Assembly (NCBI RefSeq): GCF_029784135.1
Contig: NC_073745.1
Coordinates: 241,085,946-241,149,945, forward strand
From: Toxorhynchites rutilus septentrionalis
Lineage: Eukaryota > Arthropoda > Insecta > Diptera > Culicidae
DNA length: 64,000 nt
Direction: 5' to 3'
Part shown: in pieces, positions 53,797 to 64,000 of the stretch
Layout: every line of letters begins with the position of its first letter
How positions within the stretch are numbered: position 1 is the first letter of the stretch
The notes under the pieces: model-generated
Told to the model about the DNA's origin: nothing
The model's input: only the letters and a program-made list of their open reading frames with translations
Databases searched by the model: none
Position numbers and translations under genes: made by a program

Positions 53797-54903
53797 TTGC
53801 CTTTCTTATTGCTTGAGTTTACTGTCATCATGTTGATTCATTCATAATTTAGGCTTTCCTCATGATATTGCCTTTTATTGGGAATTTTAAAGGTGGACAG
53901 CACTCAACACAGAGAAGCTTTATTTCTGCTTCGCGCGAAGAACAACAAAACAAAACAAACAAATTGCAGCGCGCCAAGCGCCAATAATAATTTTTTTAAG
54001 GCAGAAATTTCAACAAAATGAATTATGAATTTTAAAATTCAAGTTGGTGTACTCAATAAGTGGAGGCTTCAAATAGGCCTTATAAATGTTTAAACAAGAA
54101 GGCTTGACTGAAATCATCTAGCAAGGCCTTGTAATTTTCCTCATTTTATCAATTCTAGAATAACTTCCGACTTCGAGTATACCAGATTCGGATTACGTTT
54201 TAAAAACCGCTAAGCCATCCATCTGAGTTGGTTAATTTCAGCCATCTGAGCCATCTGAGTGAGTTTATAGAACGAATGATTCAATCCGTTTTTTCCGTCA
54301 ATTCGAATGCCAATTTTCTGACTTCCGTCATGGACTTCTAATAGAATCTAGGTCGAGGAGATGCTCTTGTTCCTGCTGCTGACTGAAAACTGTCCAAGGG
54401 AGGCCTAACAATGATGGAAAATTGGAACTTTTAAGTTGCCGTATGAGTGTTATTCTTGGTATGTTGGATTTCAACGCAGCGTGTTCACGGGGAACCCTTC
54501 CTTAACAGTTTCTACAGCCTCTTCCATTCAATGGTTCGTCCATAACTTCCGGTTGCTCTTGCAAACGCAGTTTGTGGGCATCTGTTAAGATAACGAAGGA
54601 AGATATAATCAATTTGTTTTCAAAACAAAATGTTCGTCTTTCCCTTCGATGGAGTGTCCGTCTTACCCGACTTGAATAGTATTTTTTTCATTAATATTTC
54701 TGGAGTCAAAACGAGAAATCTCACCACTGATTCGATATGAAAAATGATGTGATTCGGATGAAAAATGATGGTAAAACCCTCACGTAACGAAAAATAACCA
54801 AAAATTTACTCGATAACAATAATTTTCTGCAAACGAAAATATACATCGAGCTGCTCTTCGTAGATTACATTTTAGTTTTTATTTACAATTTTAACAGAAG
54901 GCC
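53797..54903. other. Unassigned
   Basis: No element or gene recognised. Short direct words (CATCTGAGTTGG and CATCTGAGTGAG near 54217-54260) and a purine-rich patch at 53935. It lies between mariner copy 2 and the left duplication of the large hAT. Confidence 0.3.
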
Positions 54904-55108
54904 AGCTAGATCAAGGTTTCTCAAAGTGGTCGATATCGACCCCCTGGGGTCGATTTCGGTTTCTCGGGGGTCGACAGAAACGAAAATTGCTTTTGGGGGT
55001 CGACGGGGTCTGAATATCGACCCCTATAAAATAACACAAATTCTTATTTGAAAAATTAAAAATGCTCCATAAGTTGTGTTACGTTAACCACCCTGTTATA
55101 AGAATAGT

Positions 55109-55845
55109 CAGGGTTGCCACATTTGGTCCTGTAAAATTTTCTGAAAATATTAGTATATCTGTATTTTTAGCAAAAAAAAATCTGTATCAAAAAACAAACG
55201 GAAAAAATGGAAAGAAAGGTTTATTTTCATTTTGAATTTGTTGCTCATATTTATGGTTTGCTTAAGTCGTATCAATACAACAAAATAAATCACAAAAAAA
55301 GTTTTCTCATAATAAATTATATGATGTTTATACATGGTTTTGTTGAACTTTGCTTTTCTTAAATTTTCTGTCAATTTCATCCTTGACGCTCCTTCTTGAG
55401 CCAATACATAGTTCTTTGCTTTCAAAATAGAGTCCATCTTTGTGCAAGCAAACCGATTTCAGAACATTGTTTTGTTGGTACTGTGAAGCGAGGATATTTA
55501 CTCAACACACGCTGATGAATGTGGAATTATCAAAAATTATCCCAAAAACCATCCTTAGCAGGAATGGAGAGGTGAGGTGACATTTCATATGGTTCAACAT
55601 TTTCATAAATCAAGGTACATATCATCATGACTCAATGACAAAAAAACAAATTTCATCAAATAGTAATAAGGAAGACAGAGAAAATTAACTGTAATTAATT
55701 TAACATTTAAATTTGAATTTGAAAAAATATCTTTAAATTCTGTATCTTTACTGAAAATCTGTAATTCTGCATATACAGATTCTGTGTCTAAAACTTGGCG
55801 TAAAATCTGTAAAATACAGAATATTCTGTATATGTGGCAACCCTG
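55109..55845. mobile_element. hAT-like MITE within the large hAT
   Basis: The perfect 14-bp ends CAGGGTTGCCACAT and ATGTGGCAACCCTG bound 737 bases rich in ATCTGTA words. The flanks AGAATAGT (55101-55108) and AGAATGAC (55846-55853) agree at 5 of 8 positions; all three differences are transitions, so they could be an aged target duplication. The ends resemble those of the element at 8420. No transposase. Confidence 0.75.
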
Positions 55846-55919
55846 AGAATGACTAATAGCATTTTTTTTCCCTGTTGGATGTGAACCACTGCGTCCATTA
55901 TTCTGAACTATTGTGGTAT

Positions 55920-58870
55920 ATCCCTTTTTTCTTGGTACTCCGCTTCATGCTTACCTACTGCTTATTGATGAAGAAGTAGACTGAAAGCTATGGCGAGATA
56001 GGTGCCAATCAGGAATACTCTGTTTGATAAATTTTATAATCCTGATCGGCGACGCAGACCAAATTTCCTTGGGCTCCAGAATAGCCTTATCAAGGTATTG
56101 AAGTCTGCGTCTAGTTAGAGCTCCACAATTACAGAGCAAATGTTCCGAGGTTTCGCTTTCGGTATTACAAAAACGACAAATATCATCTTGCACTAAACCT
56201 ATGTTTTTGAGATGGTATTTACTCGGACAGTGTCCTGTTATAAGGCCTGTGATTGTGCCCAAGTCTTTCTTATTAAGACTCAGCAATTGTTGAGTAATTT
56301 TAATACTCGGCGTGATAAATTTTTTTGACTGGTTAAGTTGTACCGCCAACCAGTTGGCTAACACTTCCCGGTCTTCCCAGTTCTTCAGCTCACCTTTCAA
56401 CACACAGTCAGATATTCCACAGAATGGTTCTGGACCAGTGAAAGGTGAGCTTGAGCCGTTCCTGGCAAGTTCATCTGCTCGCTCGTTTCCCTCTATTCCA
56501 CAATGGCCAGGAATCCAGTACAGTTATACCGTACTTATCCGACTTAGTTGCCGTAAGAGGAGAATGCATTCCCAGACAATTTTTGAGGAGCATTTAAATG
56601 CATTTAGAGCTTTAAGTGCCGCTTGACTGTCTGAGAATATGCAGATGTTAGCATGTCTATATTTTCTTTTAAGGCAGACATTTGAGCATTCTATTATCGC
56701 AGCTATTTCTGCTTGAAAAACTGTTGGCCAGTTTCCCATAGCTACAGAGATTTTTGTTCTGGGACCATACACTCCAGCACCTGTTCTGATTCCCATTTTT
56801 GACCCATCAGTGTAGAACATGATTGAACCATTACGAACACTGGGACCGCCTTCATCCCATATTGAACGAGAAGGTTCGATTACACTGTATGGAATGTCGT
56901 AGTTAGTCCTAGGTACCATCCAATCACTGTTTATCTCTGAGGATGGTCCTACGGGTAAGAGATTCAGGATGCTCAAGTGACCAATTTTGTCTCCGTCTAG
57001 TATTTTTTTCCATTGTTTAAGCTTTAGAGCGCTTTTCTTAGCCTGTAGCTGAACATGTTGGTTCAGAGGTAGCAAGTGAAGGATAGCCTCCAGTGCCTTC
57101 GAGGGTGTGCTTCGCATTGCTCCAGTAATTGAAATGCATGCTAGTCGTTGGAGTTTGTTTAGCTTTTTTGTAGCTACAGTCTCCTTGGTCTTTGGCCACC
57201 AGACTAATGAGGCATAGGTTATTCTAGACCGCACAATGGCAGTGTAAACCCACATTACCATTTTTGGTTTAAGACCCCATGTTCTTCCTATCATTTTAGA
57301 ACATGCCCATAGGGCTGTATTGGCATTACTGATTATTGCATCTAAGTGCGCATTCCAGTTGAGTTTAGTATCTAGGATAACACCTAGATATTTCACTGAA
57401 GCGCTGCATTTTATTTCCACTCCCCCAAGATATAAAGACTGCAGATGCTGTTTTTTCTTTTTGGTGAATGGAACAATTGTTGTTTTTGAGGGATTTATGC
57501 TCAGACCTTCTGTGGTACACCCAATTTGTGTAAGGTTTAAGGCCATCTGCATTCTGCTCGATATCACGTCGTCGAACTTGCCTCGTATCATTATGACTAG
57601 ATCATCGGCGAAGCCCACAATTTCAAAACCTTTTGCCTCTAAACTTGTCAGAAGGTCGTCAACTACTAGTGACCAAAGGAGAGGTGATAGAACGCCTCCT
57701 TGTGGGCAACCCTTTGTTGCAATCACATAATTAGACGACCCGCCCAGCTCCGAGGTGATTTTTCTGTGTGTGAGCATGCCATGGATCGATTAGACTATAC
57801 AGTTATCGAAGTGTCTTCTTCTCATTACCTGTGCCATTGATAGATAAGAAGCATTATCAAAAGCACCTTCGATGTCAAGAAACGCACATAATGCGGTTTC
57901 TTTTGACAAGAGAGATTTTTCAATTTTTGTCACAAGCATGTGTAGTGCTGTTATTGTGGATTTGCCTGATTGGTAGGCAAACTGGTATTTGGATAGTGGG
58001 TGTTTGGACATGAATACAGACTTTATGTATTCATATAATACTTTTTCCATAGTTTTCAACAGTATTGATGATAAACTAATTGGTCTGAAAGCCTTTGGAA
58101 GTGATTTGTCGCGTTTTCTCGCTTTTGGGATGAAAACTACTTTCACAAGTCTCCATATCGAAGGAATGTGCTCTAGTATCAGACTTGCCTTAAAGACGGA
58201 ATTAGTTTTGATTCTCCATTTTGAATCAGGGCTGGAAAAATCCCATCTGCACCTGCAGATTTGTAAGGTAGAAAGGCTCTCACCGCGTTTACTACTCTGG
58301 CCCTCGTGAAGACTAACCCAGCAACTATGTTAGCATATTGTGTCGCCATTATAGCCAGGATTTGTATCCGAGTGGACAGATGTAGATCCCGGAAAGTGAG
58401 TCTTCATCAGTAAGTCTAGTATTTCTGAGGGGGTTTTTGTGAACGAACCGTCATCCTTTTTAAGCGATCCAAGCCCGTTCGAGTGGTCTTTTGCCAAAGT
58501 CTTGTTGAGTCTAGCAACGATTGGGGTATTTTCAATGCTTTCGCAGTTATATACCCAGGATTTTCGTTTAGATCGTCTCAGTTCTCTACTGTACTCTGTT
58601 AGGGCTTATATTGAGACCAGTCCGAGGTAATTTTTGCTCTGTTGAACAGTTTACGCGCCGTTTTGCGAAGCCGTTCGAGCCTTTTATTCCACCAAGGAAC
58701 GTTTCTTGTCGAAGAAACTTTTCTCAGTGGGCAATTACTGTTGTAGGCAGAGACTATCTTTTCATTTAAATCTTTTGTAGCTGATTCAAGCTGCTGAATC
58801 GACCTTATTTTCGAGTTTAGAGTTTTAGACTCGAGTTCAAGTGCATACCGATCCCAATTGCATAATAGAT
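55920..58870 (-). mobile_element. 5'-truncated LOA-like LINE
   Basis: The minus strand carries, in order, the linker before RT, the RT, an RNase H domain and a C-terminal zinc-finger-like tail. The endonuclease and ORF1 are missing beyond 58870, the usual 5' truncation. RT of the RGCPQGGVLSPLLW type combined with RNase H points to the LOA clade (Lian/Bilbo-like), with R1 as an alternative. The 3' end near 55920 has only a short A-rich tail (AAGAAAAAAGG on the minus strand). Confidence 0.75.
55951..58860 (-). pseudogene. LOA-like LINE ORF2: RT and RNase H, several breaks
   Basis: Upstream linker VPWWNKRLERLRKTARKLF at about 58650-58710. RT starts with AFLPYKSAGADGIFPALIQ and FRPISLSSILLKTMEKVLYE. 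An in-frame TAA at 57787-57789 precedes KGCPQGGVLSPLLWSLVVDD and GFADDLVIMI, the intact catalytic box. RNase H follows: FYTDGSK, then VFQAEIAAI, FSDSQAAL, and after a frameshift near 56550 WIPGHCGIEGNERADELA. The tail has CRFCNTESETSEHLLCNC. With at least three breaks it is inactive. Confidence 0.88.
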
Positions 58871-59379
58871 AATATTATTGCTGTACATTTGAAAAACTCA
58901 ACAAGACGATGAGTGTGCACAAGATGAAAATAAAAAAGTACAAGATGAAAAATTCGGCTAGTAAAAAAACGTGAACATGTTCATGCAAGATAATGTGTTT
59001 GAGCGTATGAGTCCTTCAGGCATGTTTAACATTTCTCTATATTTTAAACATATACGTGGAGGAAGTTATCATCAAATTCATGTCCAAACATGCTCCTAAT
59101 ATTTTACTGTATAACAAGCTTGTCCTTAGGTTGCAAGTTCATATGCGTTTTGCAATACGTTGGAGCTTGAACTTCTAATTTAATTCAAGAGATTACAAGG
59201 TATTTACATAGCTAAATGAAGTGAACTAGAATAAAGTCATTGAAAAAGAATTTACAAAATGCTTGATTATCTATGTGCGTGACATAACAATTTTTTTTAT
59301 CATTTCAGGAAACTTGAAATGGGTAGCGAAGGGGGGGAAATGTTGTTCAATATTATAGACCAACAGCTTCTCTCTCCAG
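58871..59379. other. Internal part of the hAT, N-terminal transposase region not readable
   Basis: By position this should hold the N-terminal part of the hAT transposase gene, including a BED-type finger. I see no C-C-H-H spacing and no long frame, only AT-rich sequence with stops. It may have been deleted or replaced. Confidence 0.3.
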
Positions 59380-59990
59380 CTTGACGAGTCTATACTACCC
59401 AGCAATGAAGCTCTGTCGTTAGGGTACGTTCGATATATTAAAGATGAAAATATGTGCCAAGAAATGATTTTTGATACATATATGAAGACAGACACCAGAG
59501 AAGAATCTATCTTTTTTTTTTACCGAAAAAGCTATTCCATGGAAGAACGATGAGACTGATGGTGCACCATCTATGGTTGGTCGTCATCGTGGTTTTACAG
59601 TTCACTCAAATTTAAAACTGCGTGAGGTACTGGCCATTCACTGCGTGATTCACAGACAGCATTTAGTAGCAAAAAATCTCTGAGCCCTAGATCGCATCAG
59701 TCTTCACTATATGTTATGAGTGCTATCAAAAACCTTCGAAGCAATTCTTTGAAAAGTCGATTATTTGCCCAGCTAAATGAGAAAAACAACGAAAAAAAAT
59801 TTGAGCAGAAGATTATATTCACAGTTTCCGTATTTGTCAAAATTATTACAAAAGCTTCAAGACCATGTTATATTATCATACGTCACTCACTTGGACGCAT
59901 TACACAATTTTACTAAAATGTTTTTAGATCTTCAAAATTTTCTTTGGAAATTGGAAATTCCTCAATGGAAAATAAATCAGTACTATATCA
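59380..59990 (+). pseudogene. hAT transposase relic (ZBED5/Buster-like style)
   Basis: The frames give LDESILPSNEALSLGYVRYI, KDENMCQEMIF and TREESIFF, then TDGAPSMVGRHRGF with a catalytic aspartate, AIHCVIHRQHLVAKNL, SNSLKSRLFAQLNE, and in another frame LDALHNFTKMFLDLQNFLWK. The order LDES...LV-Y, TDGAPSM-G, HC-(L/I)HR--L--K matches the central part of hAT transposases like those domesticated in ZBED5 and GTF2IRD2. Stops and shifts make it dead. It lies in the middle of the large hAT and is most likely its own gene. Confidence 0.8.
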
Positions 59991-60282
59991 CATCCATGGA
60001 ATGAGACAAGATGATAATGCGAGAAAAGTTGATTATCATCAGCACAGATGAAGCTGGAGTAGAACCAAGGTTGTCATATGTTCTAGTTATAACGAAGCAT
60101 TGAAAAACAGTATCCTGCGATGTGAAACATTGCTGAAAAATATCTTCTCGTTTTTCCATCATCATACTTCGACGAAAAAGGCTTCACTATGGTTACAAGC
60201 AACGCGAAACGGAGGGAACCATTTGAAAATCAACGATTTTCAAATGGTTCCCAAAAAAATGGCAATATTTTAATATTTTAGT

Positions 60283-61193
60283 ACCGTTCGAATCATATTT
60301 CAGACAACATCATATTTCGGACACTTTGTTCTAATATCTTGAAATGCTTAATGCACTGATGATATAACTATCAAATTCATATCACAATTGCTTCTTTAGA
60401 GTAATCCCTTGGTCTCACTATTATTTCGCATGAGAACTACATTTGAATTATAACATAATCGGCAGAAATCATACAACACTACTCATTATCGTTTGTGTTT
60501 GACGTTTCCTTAGCGTGAGCACGTAGAATTTACCCGTTCATAAATACCGTTCTGAATCATATTTCAGACACTTTGTTCTAATATCTTGAAATGCTTCATG
60601 CACTGATGATATTACTATAAATTTAATATCACAATTGCTTCTTTAGAGTGATCCCTTGGTTCCACTATCACTTCGTTTGTGAATAACATTTGAATTATCA
60701 CATAGTAGGAAAAAATTCAACAGTCATTATCGTTTGTGTATGACGTTTGTTTTGCGTGAGCACGTAGAATTTACCCGTTCATAAATATTGAAATTTCTCC
60801 CGTATTTCATCAGTTCTCATCATCGTTAACAGTTTACTGTGATTGCTTGGTAAGTGTTTCACAGTTGACTATAAAATATAATCAAGTGTAATGTAATTTT
60901 CGTCTATAAAATTACAAAATAAAGTGTCCGAAATTTGAATTCAATCTGTCCGAAGTTTGATTCATATTCGCTTCATTTGAAAAACATTTTATTCGATGAT
61001 TTTTTTATGTTTTCAATCAAATAGGAACCAAAGTAGAAAGCTTAAAATCATATTGAACTAATTTATTAAAAATATCAACCAAATAATACCTGTGCATAAA
61101 GTTTAGATCTTCTGGTTCATCTCTACAGTTTAGATGTGTTTTCTGCATCATATGCCTTAAGCGTCCGAAATATGATTCAGAACGGTGGTTGTG
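60283..61193 (+). mobile_element. TIR element, copy A, with duplicated 5' part
   Basis: The ends CCGTTCGAATCATATTTC and GAAATATGATTCAGAACGG are inverted repeats. The first ~264 bases are present twice: TTTCAGACACTTTGTTCTAA, GAAATGCTTCATGCACTG and GAGCACGTAGAATTTACCC occur in both 60290-60546 and 60547-60790. The copy at 44353 has only one. The remainder includes AACAGTTTACTGTGATTGC and GTCCGAAATTTGAATTC. It is non-coding and inserted in the large hAT. Confidence 0.75.
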
Positions 61194-61344
61194 GATAGAT
61201 TGGTTTGCAATTTGAATGTTTTTATAGTTTGTGAGTAATCTGTATTAATAATTATTTATTACACTTGATATTTACTAAATTTTATCTCTATTGATTTTGT
61301 TGAATATGATGAAAAAATATTTCTTCTCTGTGTTATAGTGACTA

Positions 61345-62999
61345 TCAACACTTTTGGCTGACACTCGGGGTCTGCCGCCTCTATTGAATAATATAATTTG
61401 CTCTGTGAGAAACATTTGAACTTTTCTCACGGAGATTTGGCAGTAAGTCGGGTCTCTTACATGGGCCTCCCTCAGGGCTCCTGTTTAAGCCCCCTTTTGC
61501 ACAACTTCTATGTAATTTTTCAACCTGGGCCATTGGACTAGGGATCGAATTCTCCACGGAGAAAACAGAGATGGTGGTTTTTTCTAGGAAGCATAGACCA
61601 GCAAAACCAAAGCTTCAACTTTTGGGTAAACCGTTCACTCATGCTATGTCATTCAAGTATCTTGGGGTATGGTTCGACTCCAAATGTACTTGGGGGGCCC
61701 ATATTAGGTATCTGAGTAAAAAATGCCAACAAAGAATAAACTTTCTCCGTACAATTACCGGCACCTGGTGGGGAGCCCATCCCGAAGATCTTATAATGTT
61801 GTATCGAACAACTATTCTCTCAGTGATGGAGTATTGCAGTTTCTGTTTTCAATCAGCTGCCAAAACACACCTCATTAAACTCGAGCGAATTCAGTATCTT
61901 TGTCTCCGTATTGCGTTGGGATGTATGCCCTCAACGCATACCATGAGTCTCGAGGTTTTGGCAGGCGTACTCCCACTAAAAGATCACTTCAATTTATTAT
62001 CTCTTCGGTTCCTCATCCGGTGTAAGGTTATGAACCCATTGGTGATCGGAAATTTTGAGCAGCTGATCGGGCTAAATTTTCATTCTGGATTCATGACTTC
62101 ATATCATGAATTCATCTCCATGCAGGTTGATCCTTCTTCGTATATTCCCAACCGTGTTTGTTTTCCTGACTACATCAATTCCTCTGTACATTTTGATCTG
62201 TTCATGAAGGAGAAAATCCATGGAATTCCAGATTATCATCGATCGGGGATCGTTCCTACGATTTTCAATGCAAAGTATGGATGAATCAGTCCACAGGATT
62301 TGGAGTGTTCAACGAATTTTTTAGCACCTCCCACAGTCTTCAGAATCCTTGCTCAGTGTATATTGCTGAATTGGCAGCAATACACTGGGCGCTGGACAGC
62401 GTCGCCTCACACCTGTTGAACACTATTACATTGTAACGGATAGTCTTAGCTCTGTCGAAGCTATCCGTTCAGTGAGGCCGGAAAAGCACTCGCCGTACTT
62501 CCTTGAGAGAATACGAGAAATTTTGAGTGCTTTAACCAGACGCTGTTATGTCATTACCTTTGTCTGGGTCCCTTCACATTGCTCAATTCCGGGTAATGAG
62601 AGGGCTGACGCATTGGCAAAGGTAGGTGCAATTGAAGGCGATATTTATCAGCGTCAAATCGCCTTCAATGAATTTTATTCTTTAGTCCGTAAAAATACCA
62701 TCGCTAACTGGCAACGTAAGTGGAACGAAGATGAATTGGGTCGGTGGCTTCACTCGATTATCCCTAAGGTTAGCCTCAAACCATGGTTCAAAAGTCTGGA
62801 CTTGAGTCGGGACTTTATTCGCACCTTCTCCCGACTCATGTCCAATCACTGTTCGTTAGATGCGCTACTCTTTCGTATTAATCTTGCCGACAGCAATATC
62901 TGTATTTGTGGCCAATGTTACCACGACATCGAACACGTTGTTTGGTCGTGCGAGGGATATGTTGTTGCCAGATCGAATTTAGAAAACTCTCTTCGCTAG
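61345..62999 (+). pseudogene. I-clade LINE ORF2 with internal deletions
   Basis: A first frame gives SRVSYMGLPQGSCLSPLLHN, after which the sequence jumps to WAIGLGIEFSTEKTEMVVFS. The segment in between, which normally carries the YADD catalytic box, is deleted. The frame 61571-62284 continues with SFKYLGVWFD and LRIALGCMPSTHTMSLEVLA. At 62284 another small deletion removes the TDGS start of RNase H, followed by ELAAIHWALD. The last frame (62472-62999) has VWVPSHCSIPGNERADALAK and CICGQCYHDIEHVVWSC. Loss of both active sites makes it non-functional. Confidence 0.85.
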
Positions 63000-63475
63000 A
63001 GGAAGGCAGCCCAATGTGCTGGTGAGAGATGTGTTGGCTCAGTTAGACCTTGATTACATGTCCCAAATATATGTCTTCCTAAAAGTTATCGATCTTCATG
63101 TGTGATTGTCCTTATATCCTTATATTCTCCTTTTCCTTTTCCTTCGCGAGAAATCAAATCCCTTCTTACTAACAATAGAATAAGGTGAAATGTAAATACA
63201 TATTAGATATAAGATAGGCTTATTGAGTATGATGAATGTGAGTTCGAATGTGAGTGTGAACATTGTCAACATATCCTTATATCCCTCCCTTTTCCTGAAA
63301 AAAATGTCACCCTTCTAAACTCGAGCAAACCGCGAATAATCGGTTCTCTACTTCATTAACACTAGAATTAATGAAAAATGTTTATATATACTTGTAACAA
63401 TACAGATAGGAGTTTGGCTCCTTTAAACTTATGTAACTGAGCCTATAAAAATCAACGATTTAATAAAAAAAAACG
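61345..63475 (+). mobile_element. 5'-truncated I-clade LINE
   Basis: It contains the late part of RT, an RNase H domain, a C-terminal zinc-finger-like stretch and a 3' tail of about 470 bases that ends TTAATAAAAAAAAAC near 63475. The combination RT plus RNase H with GLPQGSCLSPLL fits the I clade (MosquI-like). The endonuclease and ORF1 are absent. Confidence 0.75.
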
Positions 63476-63494
63476 CTTTTGGCTGGTTTACCAC

Positions 63495-63595
63495 ACTACT
63501 CTCATTTTTTGGAAGAATGTTGGGAGTGTGAATTGACTCGTGACCTTTTGCGTGAGAGGTGAGGATGTTGTCACTAGGTTAGATCGCCTCCGTGA
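63495..63595 (-). mobile_element. tRNA-derived SINE, family D (minus strand)
   Basis: Read on the minus strand it has GGAGGCGATCTAACCTAGTG, ACAACATCCTCACCTCTCAC, GCAAAAGGTCACGAGTCAAT and ACTCCCAACATTCTTCC, matching 16497-16630. It lies just 3' of the I-clade LINE and within the large hAT. Confidence 0.6.
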
Positions 63596-64000
63596 AAAAA
63601 TAATATCAAGTTTATTCATTTAACCAACTGCAATGTTTTCAAATTGATAATTTCTCAGTAAGAAAAAAAATACATATAGAATTTTCAAATAAATTTGGCT
63701 GTGGGGGTCTAAGGTATGACTAATTCTGGAAAAGGGGTCTCTTGCCCGAAACAGTTTGAGAACCCCTGAGCTAGATGTACACAGAAAGTGTCAAATGTAT
63801 TGATATACTGTATTGCATCATTAAAATTTGAAATAAAAATGTAATTTATCGATCATACATAGGTGTCCATCTTTCCCACCATGTCGGTCTTTCCCGACAT
63901 TTACCATACATGATTTAAATATATAAATCTAATACAAATGGTGTGCGAGCATGATGTTTGCAATATTTCCGCATAAATGATCTATAAAACTACTGTGAAT

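Larger units (their letters stand above)
54912..63768 (+). mobile_element. Large hAT element with exact 8-bp duplication, heavily nested
   Basis: AGCTAGAT occurs at 54904-54911 and again at 63769-63776. Between them the left end reads CAAGGTTTCTCAAAGTGG and the right end on the minus strand CAGGGGTTCTCAAACTG, an imperfect terminal inverted repeat. Both sub-termini carry G/C-rich words: GACCCCCTGGGGTCGATTTC and GGGGGTCGACGGGGTC on the left, GGGGTCTCTTGCCC on the right. A degraded hAT transposase lies inside in the matching orientation. Later insertions make up most of the 8.86 kb. Confidence 0.85.

Noticed and set aside
57320..57730. 136-codon plus-strand frame
   Set aside because: Antisense to the LOA-like reverse transcriptase.
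1..64000. CRISPR arrays, operons, riboswitches or defence islands
   Set aside because: The regularly spaced repeats present are tandem without unique spacers, and the sequence is eukaryotic.

Overview
This is repeat-dominated eukaryotic DNA, most likely intergenic or heterochromatin-like sequence from a dipteran and probably a culicine mosquito. The pointers are tRNA-derived SINEs with a mosquito Feilai-like layout (tRNA-like head, unique body, GAA tail), Helitrons with the insect-type 3' end, LINEs resembling the CR1/jockey, LOA and I clades known from mosquitoes, and an eroded replication-dependent histone H2A copy. The base composition is AT-rich and no host protein gene is visible. I see no operons, bacterial-type signals or CRISPR. 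The species call is inference. The only genes that look functional are two minus-strand tRNA genes near 39.4-39.6 kb: tRNA-Ala(AGC) and tRNA-Lys(CTT).

Layout. 1-4.2 kb: AT-rich repeats, a large inverted repeat, and a 572-bp hAT-type MITE with an 8-bp target duplication. 4.2-6 kb: a Helitron head swollen by an 8-bp minisatellite, abutting a LINE reverse-transcriptase fragment. 6.9-11.2 kb: a foldback-element fragment, a 1.48-kb hAT-like element with an exact 8-bp duplication and a SINE inside it, and a second SINE copy inside a 305-bp tandem repeat. 11.6-16.6 kb: several SINEs, scraps of a Helitron Rep protein and an L1-type RT, and an inverted array of ATGGC-containing repeats. 19.1-23.7 kb: a nearly complete minus-strand LINE with intact ORF1 and ORF2 broken by one frameshift. 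24-29 kb: two Helitron bodies, a mariner relic and a SINE with a 13-bp duplication. 30-38 kb: several MITEs, a mariner, a 384-bp palindrome and a pogo-type fragment. 38-44.9 kb: short Helitrons, the tRNA pair, a TTAA MITE and the H2A pseudogene. 46.4-48.4 kb: a Helitron carrying about nine copies of a 143-bp unit. 48.9-51.4 kb: a near-palindromic foldback element interrupted by a piggyBac relic. 52.6-53.8 kb: a second mariner copy. 54.9-63.8 kb: one 8.86-kb hAT element that still has an exact 8-bp duplication, filled by a MITE, an LOA-like LINE, its own decayed transposase, another MITE, an I-clade LINE and a SINE.

The parts do not act as a pathway. They form a nested record of insertions whose order can be read from shared target duplications. 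No new functional system is claimed. The strongest non-routine signals are the dated nests (hAT 54912-63768, piggyBac in foldback, SINE in Helitron), the variable 143-bp array inside Helitrons, the recurrent GACGTAG/CTACGTC hairpin, and the inverted ATGGC array. All family names are pattern recognition from the sequence, without database search.
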